Origin: Actinacidiphila bryophytorum
GTDB taxonomy: Bacteria; Actinomycetota; Actinomycetes; Streptomycetales; Streptomycetaceae
DNA length: 64,000 bases
Assembly (NCBI RefSeq): GCF_016916835.1
Contig: NZ_JAFFIX010000018.1
Coordinates: 94,329-158,328 of the forward strand
Reading direction: 5' to 3'
Shown here: one piece after another, positions 1-6,703 of the stretch
How the letters are laid out: each line of letters begins with the position of its first letter
Numbering within the stretch: the stretch's first letter is position 1
The notes under the pieces: generated by a model
Database searches by the model: none
Told to the model about the DNA's origin: nothing
Seen by the model: only the letters and a program-made list of their open reading frames with translations
Position numbers and translations under genes: made by a program

Positions 1-1
1 G

Positions 2-292
2 GGCTTCGCCTGGGCTCGGCCGACGACCTTCAACGACCCGATGTTCACCGTCGGCAACCAGGTCACCTACTACGCCGTGGACCACAGCCCCTCCTATCTG
101 TGGGATGCCGCCACCTGGGAGAACAGCGAGGCGCTGATCCCGTTCCTGCGGCCGGTCCTCGAAGGACCGACCGGCTGGGACGGTAACTGCACGATTCGCA
201 GAGCGATCGAGATTCGCGGCGGCACTGTCCAGAACCCCGCGGTCCTGGCCTTCCAGCACCGCGCAGAGCAGTACCCGCACGCGCTGCTCTGA
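2..292 (+). CDS. Alanine dehydrogenase/PNT-like (saccharopine dehydrogenase-like) protein, C-terminal part
   Basis: The reading frame is open from the first bases of the window to a TGA at 290-292, so only about 96 C-terminal residues are visible. They contain the stretch YYAVDHSPSYLW followed by ATWENSEALIPFLRPVL, which I recognise from the NAD(P)-binding alanine dehydrogenase/saccharopine dehydrogenase superfamily, where this region closes the catalytic domain. The likely chemistry is reversible NAD(P)-dependent oxidative deamination of an amino acid or opine-type substrate; the substrate cannot be told from this fragment. An ATG at 41 is internal and not the true start. The gene borders insertion-sequence debris on its 3' side. 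Confidence 0.6.
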   Translation, partial: GFAWARPTTFNDPMFTVGNQVTYYAVDHSPSYLWDAATWENSEALIPFLRPVLEGPTGWDGNCTIRRAIEIRGGTVQNPAVLAFQHRAEQYPHALL

Positions 293-351
293 GCCGACGC
301 GCCTGGTCGCCGGCCCGCCGGGTTCCCGCTCCAGCCGCGCCACCTGCTGAA

Positions 352-632
352 TCACCGCGGGTTGCCCGATGCGAAGGTGCTCGGCGGGACATGGTCCTCG
401 CGGATTAGGGCTCGGTAGACGACGTCGGAAAGCCTGCGCTTGAGGACGCGGATGGACTCGGTGCTGGTGTTCCCGGCCTGGCGGCGGCGCTCCAGGTGGG
501 CGTGGCATCGGGGTGGTAGCGGGCTTGCGCGATTGCGATGCGATGCAGCGCGAGGTTGAGCCGGCGGTTCCCTGTGCGGCTGAGGCGGTAGCGCTCTCGA
601 TTGCCGGACCACTGAGGTGTCCGTGCGGTCAC
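352..632 (-). pseudogene. IS110-family transposase, C-terminal remnant
   Basis: On the minus strand the segment NRERYRLSRTGNRRLNLALH (about 620-560), followed after a frameshift near 490 by STESIRVLKRRLSDVVYRAL, matches the C-terminal 'transposase 20' domain of IS110/IS1111-type transposases, which ends in RLSRxGNRRLN...ALRxLKRRLSD. The N-terminal RuvC-like DEDD domain is absent, and the two halves lie in different frames, so the gene is dead. The fragment ends 4 bp from the left inverted repeat of the neighbouring IS5-type element, but the missing half is not found on the other side of that element, so it was already truncated before that insertion. Confidence 0.7.
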
Positions 633-636
633 AGCA

Positions 637-658
637 CTAGGGCCTGTTTCATAAGCGG
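637..658 (+). repeat. Left terminal inverted repeat plus CTAG target duplication
   Basis: CTAG at 637-640 followed by the 18-bp inverted repeat at 641-658. It pairs with the right end at 2007-2028 with two mismatches in the repeat. Confidence 0.8.
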
Positions 659-704
659 CAGCCTGCCGATGTTGGCAGCGTGACGAGCCAGTACAGTCGC
701 GCTC

Positions 705-1073
705 ATGGCGACACCGGTACTGCGGGCGGTCGAGTGGGACGGGACGTCATGGGACGACCCGTCCGACGATCAGCTGCACGATCTCCTAGCCGACATGAGC
801 TTGACCTGGCGGTTTGTCGTGGTCGAGCGACTCGACCTCGAACCCGCAGGTCAGCACTACATGCAGGTCTACCTCAACGACGACCTCAGCTACCAGGTTG
901 AATACCGCGACGGTGGCCCGGACAGGCACTTCTACGTCCATGTGCCGCGCACACACGAGGCGTTCGCCGTGGAGCCCGTTGCCGAAGTACTACAGGGCTG
1001 GGCCCGCGGCCGGCCGGGCTGGCGTGAAGCACTTCCCTGGGCTCCGTTGCCTCCTGGAGAACCAGTGCGATGA
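705..1073 (+). CDS. Hypothetical 122-residue protein carried inside the IS element
   Basis: This ORF starts with ATG 705 and has good codon bias. A TACAGT hexamer sits 7 bp upstream of the ATG with a TTGGCA box before it, so it could be transcribed leaderless from its own promoter. The protein is acidic and soluble, with no signal peptide or membrane segment. It is rich in aromatic and charged alternation (WRFVVVERLDL, YMQVYLNDDLSYQVEYRDG, HFYVHVPRTHEAF), which suggests a small beta-sheet fold of the kind seen in immunity-type or regulatory proteins. I do not recognise the family, and no function can be given. It converges on the transposase gene and lies between the element's terminal repeats, so it moves, or moved, with the element. 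Confidence 0.65.
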   Translation: MATPVLRAVEWDGTSWDDPSDDQLHDLLADMSLTWRFVVVERLDLEPAGQHYMQVYLNDDLSYQVEYRDGGPDRHFYVHVPRTHEAFAVEPVAEVLQGWARGRPGWREALPWAPLPPGEPVR

Positions 1074-1107
1074 ACCGGGTGCCCCGCGATGCCCGCGACG
1101 CGACCCG

Positions 1108-1982
1108 TCACAGCCACTCGTTGATGACCGCGATCGTAACGGTGGCCTCGTAACGGACGGCGAGCTTGTCGTATCTCGTGGCCACGGCCCGGTGGCGCTT
1201 GAGGCGATTGATCCCGCAGTCGACCGCGTGGCGCTCGCGGTAGTCGGCCTTGTCGAACTTCGGCGGTCGGCCTCCGCGGGCGCCCAGCTTCTTCCGGTTG
1301 CGGACCTGGTCGGACTTCTCCGGAATCGTGCAGCGGATCCCGCGCCTGCGCAGATAGTCGCGGTTGCCTCGGGACCCGTAGGCCTTGTCGGCCCGGACCC
1401 GGTCCGGTCGGCAGCGCGGCCTGCCGACACCGACGCGCGGCACCCGGATGCGCTCCAGCACCGGCTGGAACTGGGGACTGTCGTGTCGCTGGCCAGCGGT
1501 GACCAGGAAGGACAGCGCCTTCTGTCCGTGCTCGACCGCCAGGTGCACCTTCGTCGTCAAACCGCCACGAGAGCGTCCGAGCCCGTGGTCGGCGGGCTCG
1601 ACTGCGACTCCGCCGGGTTTGTCCCGCTGCAGATCCCCCTTTTGCGGGCGCCGGCGGCATGCTGATGCGCTCGAGCGACCGTAGAGTCCACGCTCACGTC
1701 CCAGGTGATCAGGCCTTTCGCGTCGGCCTCGGCCTGCAGCTGGGTGAGGATCTGGCTCCAGGTGCCGTCGCGCTGCCAGCGCCGGAAGAGGCCGTAAACG
1801 GTCTCCCACTCGCCGTAGCGTGGGGGGACGTCGCGCCACGGCGCACCGGTCCGGGTCCGCCAGCGTATGCCGTTGATCAGCTGCCGCTTGGACCAGACTG
1901 GAGGCCGCCCCGGCTTCTTACCCACCGGCAACAACGGCTCCAGCCTGGCCCATTGCTCGTTCGTCAAATCCCCGCGCCCCAC
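1108..1982 (-). CDS. IS5-family DDE transposase, two frames joined by -1 frameshifting
   Basis: The first frame starts at GTG 1982 and reads LTNEQWARLEPLLP, the helical N-terminal domain (DUF4096), then WDVSVDSTVARAHQHAAGARK with the first catalytic Asp. The frames change at a run of AAAAGGGGG (1643-1635 on the minus strand). A -1 slip there joins ARKRG to DLQRDKPGG and continues through TTKVHLAVE, RVRADKAYGS (second Asp) and YRERHAVDCGINRLKRHRAV to the stop at 1108. The IS427 group is known to make its transposase by such programmed frameshifting. The third acidic residue, normally Glu in the motif before NRLK, is Asp here (codon at 1219-1221), so activity may be reduced or lost. Confidence 0.8.
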
Positions 1983-2006
1983 GAGTGGATCATGACAGAC
2001 CTTGAT

Positions 2007-2028
2007 CCACTTATGAAACAGACCCTAG
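2007..2028 (-). repeat. Right terminal inverted repeat plus CTAG target duplication
   Basis: Reverse complement of 641-658 with two mismatches, followed by CTAG at 2025-2028. The transposase start codon lies 25 bp inside this end. Confidence 0.8.
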
Positions 2029-2396
2029 ATGGGCTCGAGCGGGGTACCCGGCGGTGTGACCAGCAGGTCGCAGCGGCCCACGCCGTAGGAGAGCAGGCAG
2101 ATCGTGTTCGGGTGGGGAAGGGCACCAGACCGGTTGATGTGGACCTTGCGGTCGGCGAAGGTCACGGTGTCGGGCCGGATCCGCCACATCGTACGGCTGA
2201 CGGTGACCCGGGTGATGCCTGGCCAGCGGTGTTCCAGTGCTGTGATCAGGGCTGGTAGCTCCCGGCTCAGGTCGTGCGAGCGAGGCCACCATGTGCCGTC
2301 GAGCCGCTGGGGTCCTTCGTCCGGTGGTCGCAGGTCCAGCCGGGCCGGAGGATCTTCCGGTAGGCGCGACGACGTCAGGTTTCCGGTCAGGGCCAT
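2025..2396 (-). pseudogene. DUF5994-family protein, 3' end altered at the IS junction
   Basis: The frame from ATG 2396 encodes RLDGTWWPRSHDLSRELPAL, then ITRVTVSRTMWRIRPDTV, then ICLLSYGVGRCDLLVTPPG, the conserved core of the Streptomyces DUF5994 family (small soluble proteins of unknown function, often clustered together). The homology breaks off right after the DLLVTPP segment, and the frame closes within the CTAG target site of the IS element, so the usual 20-30 residue tail is missing. It overlaps the preceding gene by 10 bp in the same direction, which indicates an operon. I call it truncated; a short natural C-terminus is less likely. Confidence 0.6.
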
Positions 2397-2653
2397 ATCT
2401 GCCGCGCGCCTTCCACGAAGTGCCCGTCCTGAGGAGGCTCGGGAGCTGGGTTGGACCGTGGGGGTCGGGTGGTGTCCACGGTGAGGTGGAGGGCTGTGCC
2501 GGTACCACTGTCGCCGGCGGGATAGCTGCGTTGTTCGGTGCTGGCGAACCACACGCGCAGTACCTGCGCCACATACCTGGCCACGTCGGGGGAGGCCGCC
2601 GTTATGCGGACATCGGCGACTCCTGGCTCGGGAAGAGTGAGTTCGTCTGTCAT
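2387..2653 (-). CDS. Hypothetical protein, partner of DUF5994
   Basis: The start is ATG 2653, chosen because an AAGGG ribosome binding site lies 8 bp upstream; an in-frame ATG at 2674 has no such site. The roughly 88-residue product contains VRITAASPDVARYVAQVLRV and TALHLTVDTTR, a compact alpha/beta pattern familiar from small Streptomyces proteins encoded just upstream of DUF5994 genes. No catalytic motif, signal peptide or membrane segment is visible. Function unknown. The C-terminal part, rich in Pro and Arg, overlaps the start of the DUF5994 gene. Confidence 0.55.
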   Translation of the reverse strand: MTDELTLPEPGVADVRITAASPDVARYVAQVLRVWFASTEQRSYPAGDSGTGTALHLTVDTTRPPRSNPAPEPPQDGHFVEGARQIWP

Positions 2654-2689
2654 GGGGTTGCCCTTGCTTGTCATGGTGCCGGTTGCCTG

Positions 2690-4190
2690 CGGTCAGGCGA
2701 TGAACATGCTCCCGAGGTCCGAGGAGGCGCCGCCCTTGAACTACAAGGCTTCCTCGGGATCCTGCACCCGGTCTGCAGACCCGGACTGGGGTCTACCGAC
2801 TCGTTTGCCACGCGAGCGCTGGCACTGCCAGGCGGTCTCGTCGCAGCCATCAGCCGTGCCACCGAGGCTGTCCTGGTCCGCGGGGGGATCACCAGCGGGG
2901 CCCAGCGGCACCGGCCAGGGAGAGCAGCAGGACCTATTGCGGGTCCGGTGTCATCGCGAACCAGCCCGCCTTGATCATCCGCCCATGCACCACCACTCGT
3001 TGTGGGATCCCCCGGCCAGCAGCGGGAATCGACGGCGATGCAGGCGACGTACGCCTGCAGGGGGCCAGCGCCTCGACCAGCACGGGATTCTCCCGCGACA
3101 AGTCCCGGGTATGAGGCCACGTGCCCCATCCAGCAGTCTCCGCTGGGCGTCCGTGTCCTTCAGATTGCCGTGAGCAGAGGGATCATCGGAGTTCGTGTGC
3201 TGGAACAGGGAGCCGTTGGTCGTCACGAGCATTGCATTGCGCGGACCCGCCCCCGGTCACCGCCCAATGCGGGAACCGGAATTGACCATCGTCAAGAACG
3301 GCGCCCGCATGACAGCTGGCGTACGACAAAACTCTTGACGTGTACAGTCTACCGCCGATCCGTGCCACAGGGGCCAATGCCCCCGCTTCCACCTCCACCT
3401 TGACGTCGAGGCGTTCAGGGCTCCTGAAACCGCTGGGCTGACTGCCAGGCTCTCGCCGGTCACGCTTCTTGCATCCAACGACGGTTGACCGAGTCGGGCC
3501 GACCTGACCTGTGACCGCCCCTGCAGCAGACTCCAAGGACGCAACCTGGTCCAAGGAGATCGCCGTCACGTCCGCACCGCGAGCTGAGCGAACTGGGCCT
3601 GTTGGAGTACGCCCCAGACCGACGATCGCGAACATCGATCTGGCCGGACGTCGCCGCTCCTCAACCGGCGGAGGCCTTCTCGGTGGGATCGCCGACCTTC
3701 TGCAGGTACACGGATCCGCTCACGCAAGCAGAGCATCGGCCAGCGGCATTCACCGCACGGGTGGTCCAGGCGATGCGCGAAGCAGGCCAGACCGCCGGCC
3801 TCACCATGAGCGACCTCGCCCAGGGCGGCTGCGCCGACCGCGGGCACCCCGAGAGCAAAGAGCAGACCATCACGGCGGGCACGCCTCCAGGGTACGAGCT
3901 CTTTCTTATGGGGATGCGACAACACATACAAGGCGCCGGACCGCTGGCCGCCCCCGCCGACCGGGAGCTCACTCCCCCCGCCGGACGGTGCGAAGCGCCT
4001 ACAGCAACCGCTGAACAACCTCGCGCACAGGGTCACCGGCGACTTCTGCCACCCGCACCCAGTGCTCCCCGGGAAGGCCCGATGTCCTCAGCCCGTCCCG
4101 ATGCGCTCCCACGCGTGCGACGCCGGGCGAAACAGAAGGACCCCGGCGCTCACCGTAGACGAGAAGGCCCAGTTCAGAGGCATCTGACCT
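2690..4190. other. Decayed region without a convincing intact gene
   Basis: Overlapping frames exist on both strands but none has a sustained domain signature or clear start. Short protein-like stretches appear in disconnected frames: LQAYVACIAVDSRCW on the minus strand near 3050, and WSKEIAVTS followed in another frame by LLEYAPDRRSRTSIWP on the plus strand near 3550-3640. This is the pattern expected of frameshifted pseudogenes. A TTGACG box at 3334 lies next to a GTGTACA sequence, the kind of site GntR repressors of Streptomyces integrative elements bind, but no gene that it would serve is intact. I read the region as mobile-element debris next to the integration site. Confidence 0.4.
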
Positions 4191-4201
4191 GAGCCATGAC
4201 G

Positions 4202-4245
4202 GAGCCCCCTGTCGGGTTCGAACCGACGACCTACGCTTTACAAGA
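4202..4245. repeat. attL: 44-bp direct repeat of tRNA-Thr 3' half
   Basis: Identical to 8701-8744 over 44 bp. It covers the anticodon loop to the 3' end of the tRNA in minus orientation. Bases 4201 and 4246 differ from the corresponding right-hand positions, which fixes the repeat length. There is no 5' half here, so no functional tRNA. Between here and the toxin gene (4246-4432) I see no gene. Confidence 0.9.
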
Positions 4246-4432
4246 TCCCTCAGGGCGGGTCGCTGACCTGCGGGTGACACAACGAGCCACCCGCTGACCA
4301 GCCGAAACTCCATTCACTGGTTGCCGCCAGTTCGGATCGTTCTCCAGCGCGATGTGTGCCGAATCCGTGCTACTGGAGGGCCAGGACTGGCAGCACGGCC
4401 CGTGATCCAGGGACGTCGCCGCATGGCATCAA

Positions 4433-4450
4433 TTCAAGGCATGCCTTAAA
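4433..4450. promoter_or_regulatory. Palindromic operator upstream of higBA
   Basis: TTCAAGGCATGCCTTAAA is an 18-bp palindrome with one mismatched pair; its inner 12 bp (4436-4447) are perfect. It lies 30 bp upstream of the toxin start and overlaps the probable -10 region. HigA-type antitoxins autorepress through such short palindromes, so this is the likely autoregulatory operator. Confidence 0.5.
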
Positions 4451-4479
4451 CTGGAAGCAGTCATCATTGAGGAGTTGCT

Positions 4480-4842
4480 TTGCCCTGGGCCGTCAAAGTC
4501 ACCGATGAGTACGCCGTCTGGTTCCGGACTCTGATCAAGGAAGATCTGGAATCCGCTTCGCTGGTGGCCCAGGCGGTCGCGGCCTTACGTGAGGCCGGAC
4601 CGACCCTGGGGCGCCCTCTGGTCGACCGACTGAAGGGAGGGGGCTTGCACCACCTCAAGGAACTGCGGCCGGGATCGAGCGGGCGATCCGAACTCCGGAT
4701 CATCTTCGCGTTCGACCCGACGCGTTCGGCCCTGCTCCTCTTGGGCGGCGACAAGGCAGGAAACTGGGAACGCTGGTACCGCGACAACATCCCGATCGCA
4801 GAGCAGCTCTACCTCGACTACACCCGTGACACCGAGGAGTGA
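4480..4842 (+). CDS. HigB/RelE-like toxin (phage Gp49-like, DUF891)
   Basis: Starts at TTG 4480 behind a GAGGAG site at 4469-4474. The 120-residue protein has the RelE/ParE-superfamily layout: a helical N-terminus (FRTLIKEDLESASLVAQAVAALRE), then LGRPLVDRLKGGGLHHLKELRPG, then SELRIIFAFDPTRSALLLLGGDK and a terminal helix NWERWYRDNIPIAEQLY. HigB toxins of this class are ribosome-dependent mRNA interferases. Codon 36 (4585-4587) is TTA, a codon that in Streptomyces needs the developmentally controlled bldA tRNA. The antitoxin gene follows within 2 bp of the stop codon, so the order is toxin first, as in higBA. Confidence 0.8.
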   Translation: MPWAVKVTDEYAVWFRTLIKEDLESASLVAQAVAALREAGPTLGRPLVDRLKGGGLHHLKELRPGSSGRSELRIIFAFDPTRSALLLLGGDKAGNWERWYRDNIPIAEQLYLDYTRDTEE

Positions 4843-4844
4843 CG

Positions 4845-5195
4845 ATGCCCGGAAAGACCCCGCAGGACTGGGAAAGCCTCGAACAGGAGCTTTACGCGGC
4901 TGGCGTCGGTCCCGCAGAGGTGGAGGCCGGCGCCCGACGCCTGCTGGCCGAGGCCCGCGGCCACCAACTCGCCGAGACGCGCAAGCAGTGCTCCATGGCG
5001 CAGAAGGACGTGGCCGCCCGGATGGGCGTGAGCATCGCCCGCGTCTCCCAGATCGAACACGGCGAGGTCGCCTCGCTCGACGTCATCGCACGCTACGTCG
5101 AAGCACTCGGCGGACGACTCGACCTCGTCGCCGACTTCGGCGACCACACGGTACGCATGTCGGCCAGCGGCGACAGAACCAGCGCTGCCGCGTAG
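4845..5195 (+). CDS. HigA-like antitoxin, XRE helix-turn-helix
   Basis: ATG 4845 is preferred over GTG 4839 because the GAGGAG at 4833-4838 gives proper spacing only to 4845. The protein has 116 residues. The N-terminal 45 form a helical toxin-facing region (WESLEQELYAAGVGPAEVEAGARRLLAE). Residues about 50-105 are an XRE domain: QKDVAARMGVSIARVSQIEHGEVASLDVIARYVEALG. It neutralises the upstream toxin and probably represses the operon through the palindrome at 4433-4450. The two genes are translationally linked. Confidence 0.8.
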   Translation: MPGKTPQDWESLEQELYAAGVGPAEVEAGARRLLAEARGHQLAETRKQCSMAQKDVAARMGVSIARVSQIEHGEVASLDVIARYVEALGGRLDLVADFGDHTVRMSASGDRTSAAA

Positions 5196-5354
5196 GTGAC
5201 GGAGTTCCAGATCAGAGCAAGGGCGGGCGCTGTGCCGAATGGGTGGAACACCGTAAGCGGAGTCCTGACACGACAGGCGGTCAACGGTCGGGCCTGCGGG
5301 CACCCGCGCGGGGCTGCGATGGCCCTCGGATAGCGCACCGGGGCGCCGATCTGG

Positions 5355-5613
5355 TCAGTCGCCAACGTAACCGACGGCCAGGAGGTGGGAGCTGGCGGCG
5401 AGGAGTTCGGGGTAGGGCTCGGCGAGGCGGGCGGCGGTCAGGGCGGCCTCGAAGAGTTCCGCGCTCGGCGGGGCGCCGGTGGCCTGTTCGACGGCTTTGA
5501 GGAGTGACCAGGTCGGGCCTTCGACGCCGAAGACCTGGACATCGCGCAGTCCCGCGGCCTCCAGCTCAGCGACCAGCTCCTCCCCACGATGGCGGCCGGT
5601 CAGCGACCGCGGT
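5355..5613 (-). pseudogene. SAM-dependent methyltransferase, C-terminal remnant
   Basis: The minus strand reads EELVAELEAAGLRDVQVFGVEGPTW, then LLKAVEQATG and AEPYPELLAASSHLLAVG, to a TGA at 5357-5355. This resembles the C-terminal end of Streptomyces class I methyltransferases. An in-frame stop precedes it near 5613 and the SAM-binding Rossmann part is missing, so this is a fragment, joined by deletion to the repeat-rich sequence behind it. Its 5' part overlaps the 3' end of the next gene in another frame. From 5196 to 5354 no gene is seen. Confidence 0.55.
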
Positions 5614-5871
5614 CACCCGGTCAGTGACCGACCCCGGGTCACGGGTCACCCGGTCACCGACCGGATTTCGGTCAGAGCCGGCCGTAGCCCGGTCAGCAGC
5701 GGACAGCGCACGCGCGGTCAACCGATCGGCCACCACCGCTACCGGTGCCTGGGCGGCGGCAACACGGGTTAGCGGTGGAGAGGTCTCGCCACCGGGTTGA
5801 CCGGGTATCGCCACCGGCGGCCATACCGGCTTCTCGGGTGCGCCGCTCGGGCGCGGGGTCGTACGCTGCAT
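5566..5871 (-). CDS. Hypothetical 101-residue protein with a DRVT-type repetitive tail
   Basis: ATG 5871 has an excellent GAGGAG site 6 bp upstream, so it is probably translated. The N-terminal half is Pro-rich (PRPSGAPEKPVWPPVAIPG). The C-terminal half contains recurring DR(V/L)T units (VADRLTARAL, GDRVTRDPGSVTDRVTAVADR) encoded by the GGTCA-rich DNA repeat at 5599-5705. Similar DRVT/VTD tails occur in small membrane or regulatory proteins of actinomycete integrative elements, but the domain that would identify it is lacking. It may be the shortened remains of such a gene fused to a new tail. Function unknown. Confidence 0.45.
   Translation of the reverse strand: MQRTTPRPSGAPEKPVWPPVAIPGQPGGETSPPLTRVAAAQAPVAVVADRLTARALSAADRATAGSDRNPVGDRVTRDPGSVTDRVTAVADRPPSWGGAGR
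5599..5705. repeat. GGTCA/TGACC-rich short-repeat tract
   Basis: About seven spaced copies of CGGTCA or its complement occur within roughly 105 bp (for example GGTCAC CCGGTCA and CGGTCACCGACCGG). The tract is inside the integrated element. It encodes the repetitive tail of the overlapping small gene; it could equally be an iteron-like protein-binding site. Confidence 0.4.
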
Positions 5872-6004
5872 GGCTATCTCCTCACCGGCGGCACCGGGCT
5901 GGCAGGCCCGCACCGCCTGGTCGATCGTTCAGACGCGGTTCAGGGGAGTTCGCGGCCTCCGGCGTTGACGCGCTGGAGGCCGCACTGCGTTGGCGGGTGC
6001 GCGG

Positions 6005-6217
6005 TCAGGCCACGAGGCCGACGGCCTGCTGGTCGACCCATGCCTCGACCTCCGCCCAGCGGCAGCGGAGGTGCCGGCCGACCTTGTGGGCCTTCGGGCC
6101 GAGGCCCCGGTGCCGCCACTGGTAGAGCGTGGCGACGGGGACGCCGAGGTACTCCGACAGTTCGGCGGGAGTGGCCAGCGGGCGTCGCTCGTTCGCGGTT
6201 TTCTGTCCGGTCGACAT
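6005..6217 (-). CDS. Excisionase-like winged helix-turn-helix protein
   Basis: The 70-residue protein contains LATPAELSEYLGVPVATLYQW followed by GPKAHKVGRHLRCRWAEVEAWV, the MerR-like/AlpA (HTH_17) fold of recombination directionality factors in actinomycete integrative elements. It would bend the att sites and bias the integrase towards excision. It is transcribed away from the integrase gene, so the two are controlled separately, unlike the usual overlapping xis-int arrangement. The 440 bp between it and the integrase leader (6218-6658) contain no supported gene. Confidence 0.75.
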   Translation of the reverse strand: MSTGQKTANERRPLATPAELSEYLGVPVATLYQWRHRGLGPKAHKVGRHLRCRWAEVEAWVDQQAVGLVA

Positions 6218-6658
6218 TGCGCGATTCCTTTCACCAGTGCGGATGGCCGTGCTCGGCCAACATAGTCACGCGGTGGGCGAGCCATCCAGCGGGATTGTGA
6301 CCGGAAAAGACGGACCGACCAAATGAGCCGCGTCCGGCCGGAGCACATGCCGGAAAGGGACCGCGACGAAAGGGACGGACGGTTCCACGAGTGCCGCGCA
6401 GCAGCACCCAACACACCGGAGGTGCCAGCTCAGCAGCCACGATGACCCTCTGGACGGCACAGCACGTGGCATCACCAGTCAGCATCGGGAAAACGCCGGA
6501 CCATATCACCGCGACGACCACAAAGGAACCGGAAGCCGCACGGCACGGAAGCGGCCTCTATCACAGAATTACGGCTTGCCCAAACCTCGAACTCCAAGGG
6601 AATCTCCCACGTCACCAATCGAGCGCGCCGCAAATGGCATGCCGAAAAGGGGGATCCC

Positions 6659-6703
6659 GTGGAGAAGAAGTTCAGTCTTCGACGGCACCGGACCGGTGCC
6701 TGA
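6659..6703 (+). CDS. Possible 14-residue leader peptide of the integrase gene
   Basis: GTG 6659 follows AAAAGGGGG with 5-bp spacing and opens a 14-codon frame (VEKKFSLRRHRTGA) whose TGA (6701-6703) overlaps the integrase ATG as TGATG. The integrase start itself has no ribosome binding site, so the short frame may bring ribosomes to it. Whether the peptide has any function is unknown. Confidence 0.4.
   Translation: MEKKFSLRRHRTGA

Larger units (their letters stand above)
641..2024 (-). mobile_element. IS5-family (IS427-group) insertion sequence with a passenger gene
   Basis: The element is 1384 bp. Its ends are 18-bp inverted repeats matching at 16 positions (GGCCTGTTTCATAAGCGG at 641-658; the reverse complement of 2007-2024 reads GGTCTGTTTCATAAGTGG). 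It is flanked on both sides by CTAG (637-640 and 2025-2028), the usual target duplication of IS5 relatives. Inside are a two-frame DDE transposase gene on the minus strand (1108-1982) and an additional plus-strand gene (705-1073) between the transposase 3' end and the left repeat. No inverted-repeat copy is seen directly behind the transposase stop, so the extra gene lies within the element rather than beside it. Elements of this group normally measure roughly 0.8-0.9 kb. Confidence 0.8.

Noticed and set aside
5599..5705. CRISPR array or plasmid origin in the GGTCA repeats
   Set aside because: Repeats are 5-7 bp with irregular spacing and no spacers of constant length; no replication protein is encoded nearby.
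6391..6702. Upstream extension of the integrase reading frame
   Set aside because: The added 104 residues lack codon bias and family similarity; MARVWV at 6703 is the usual integrase N-terminus.
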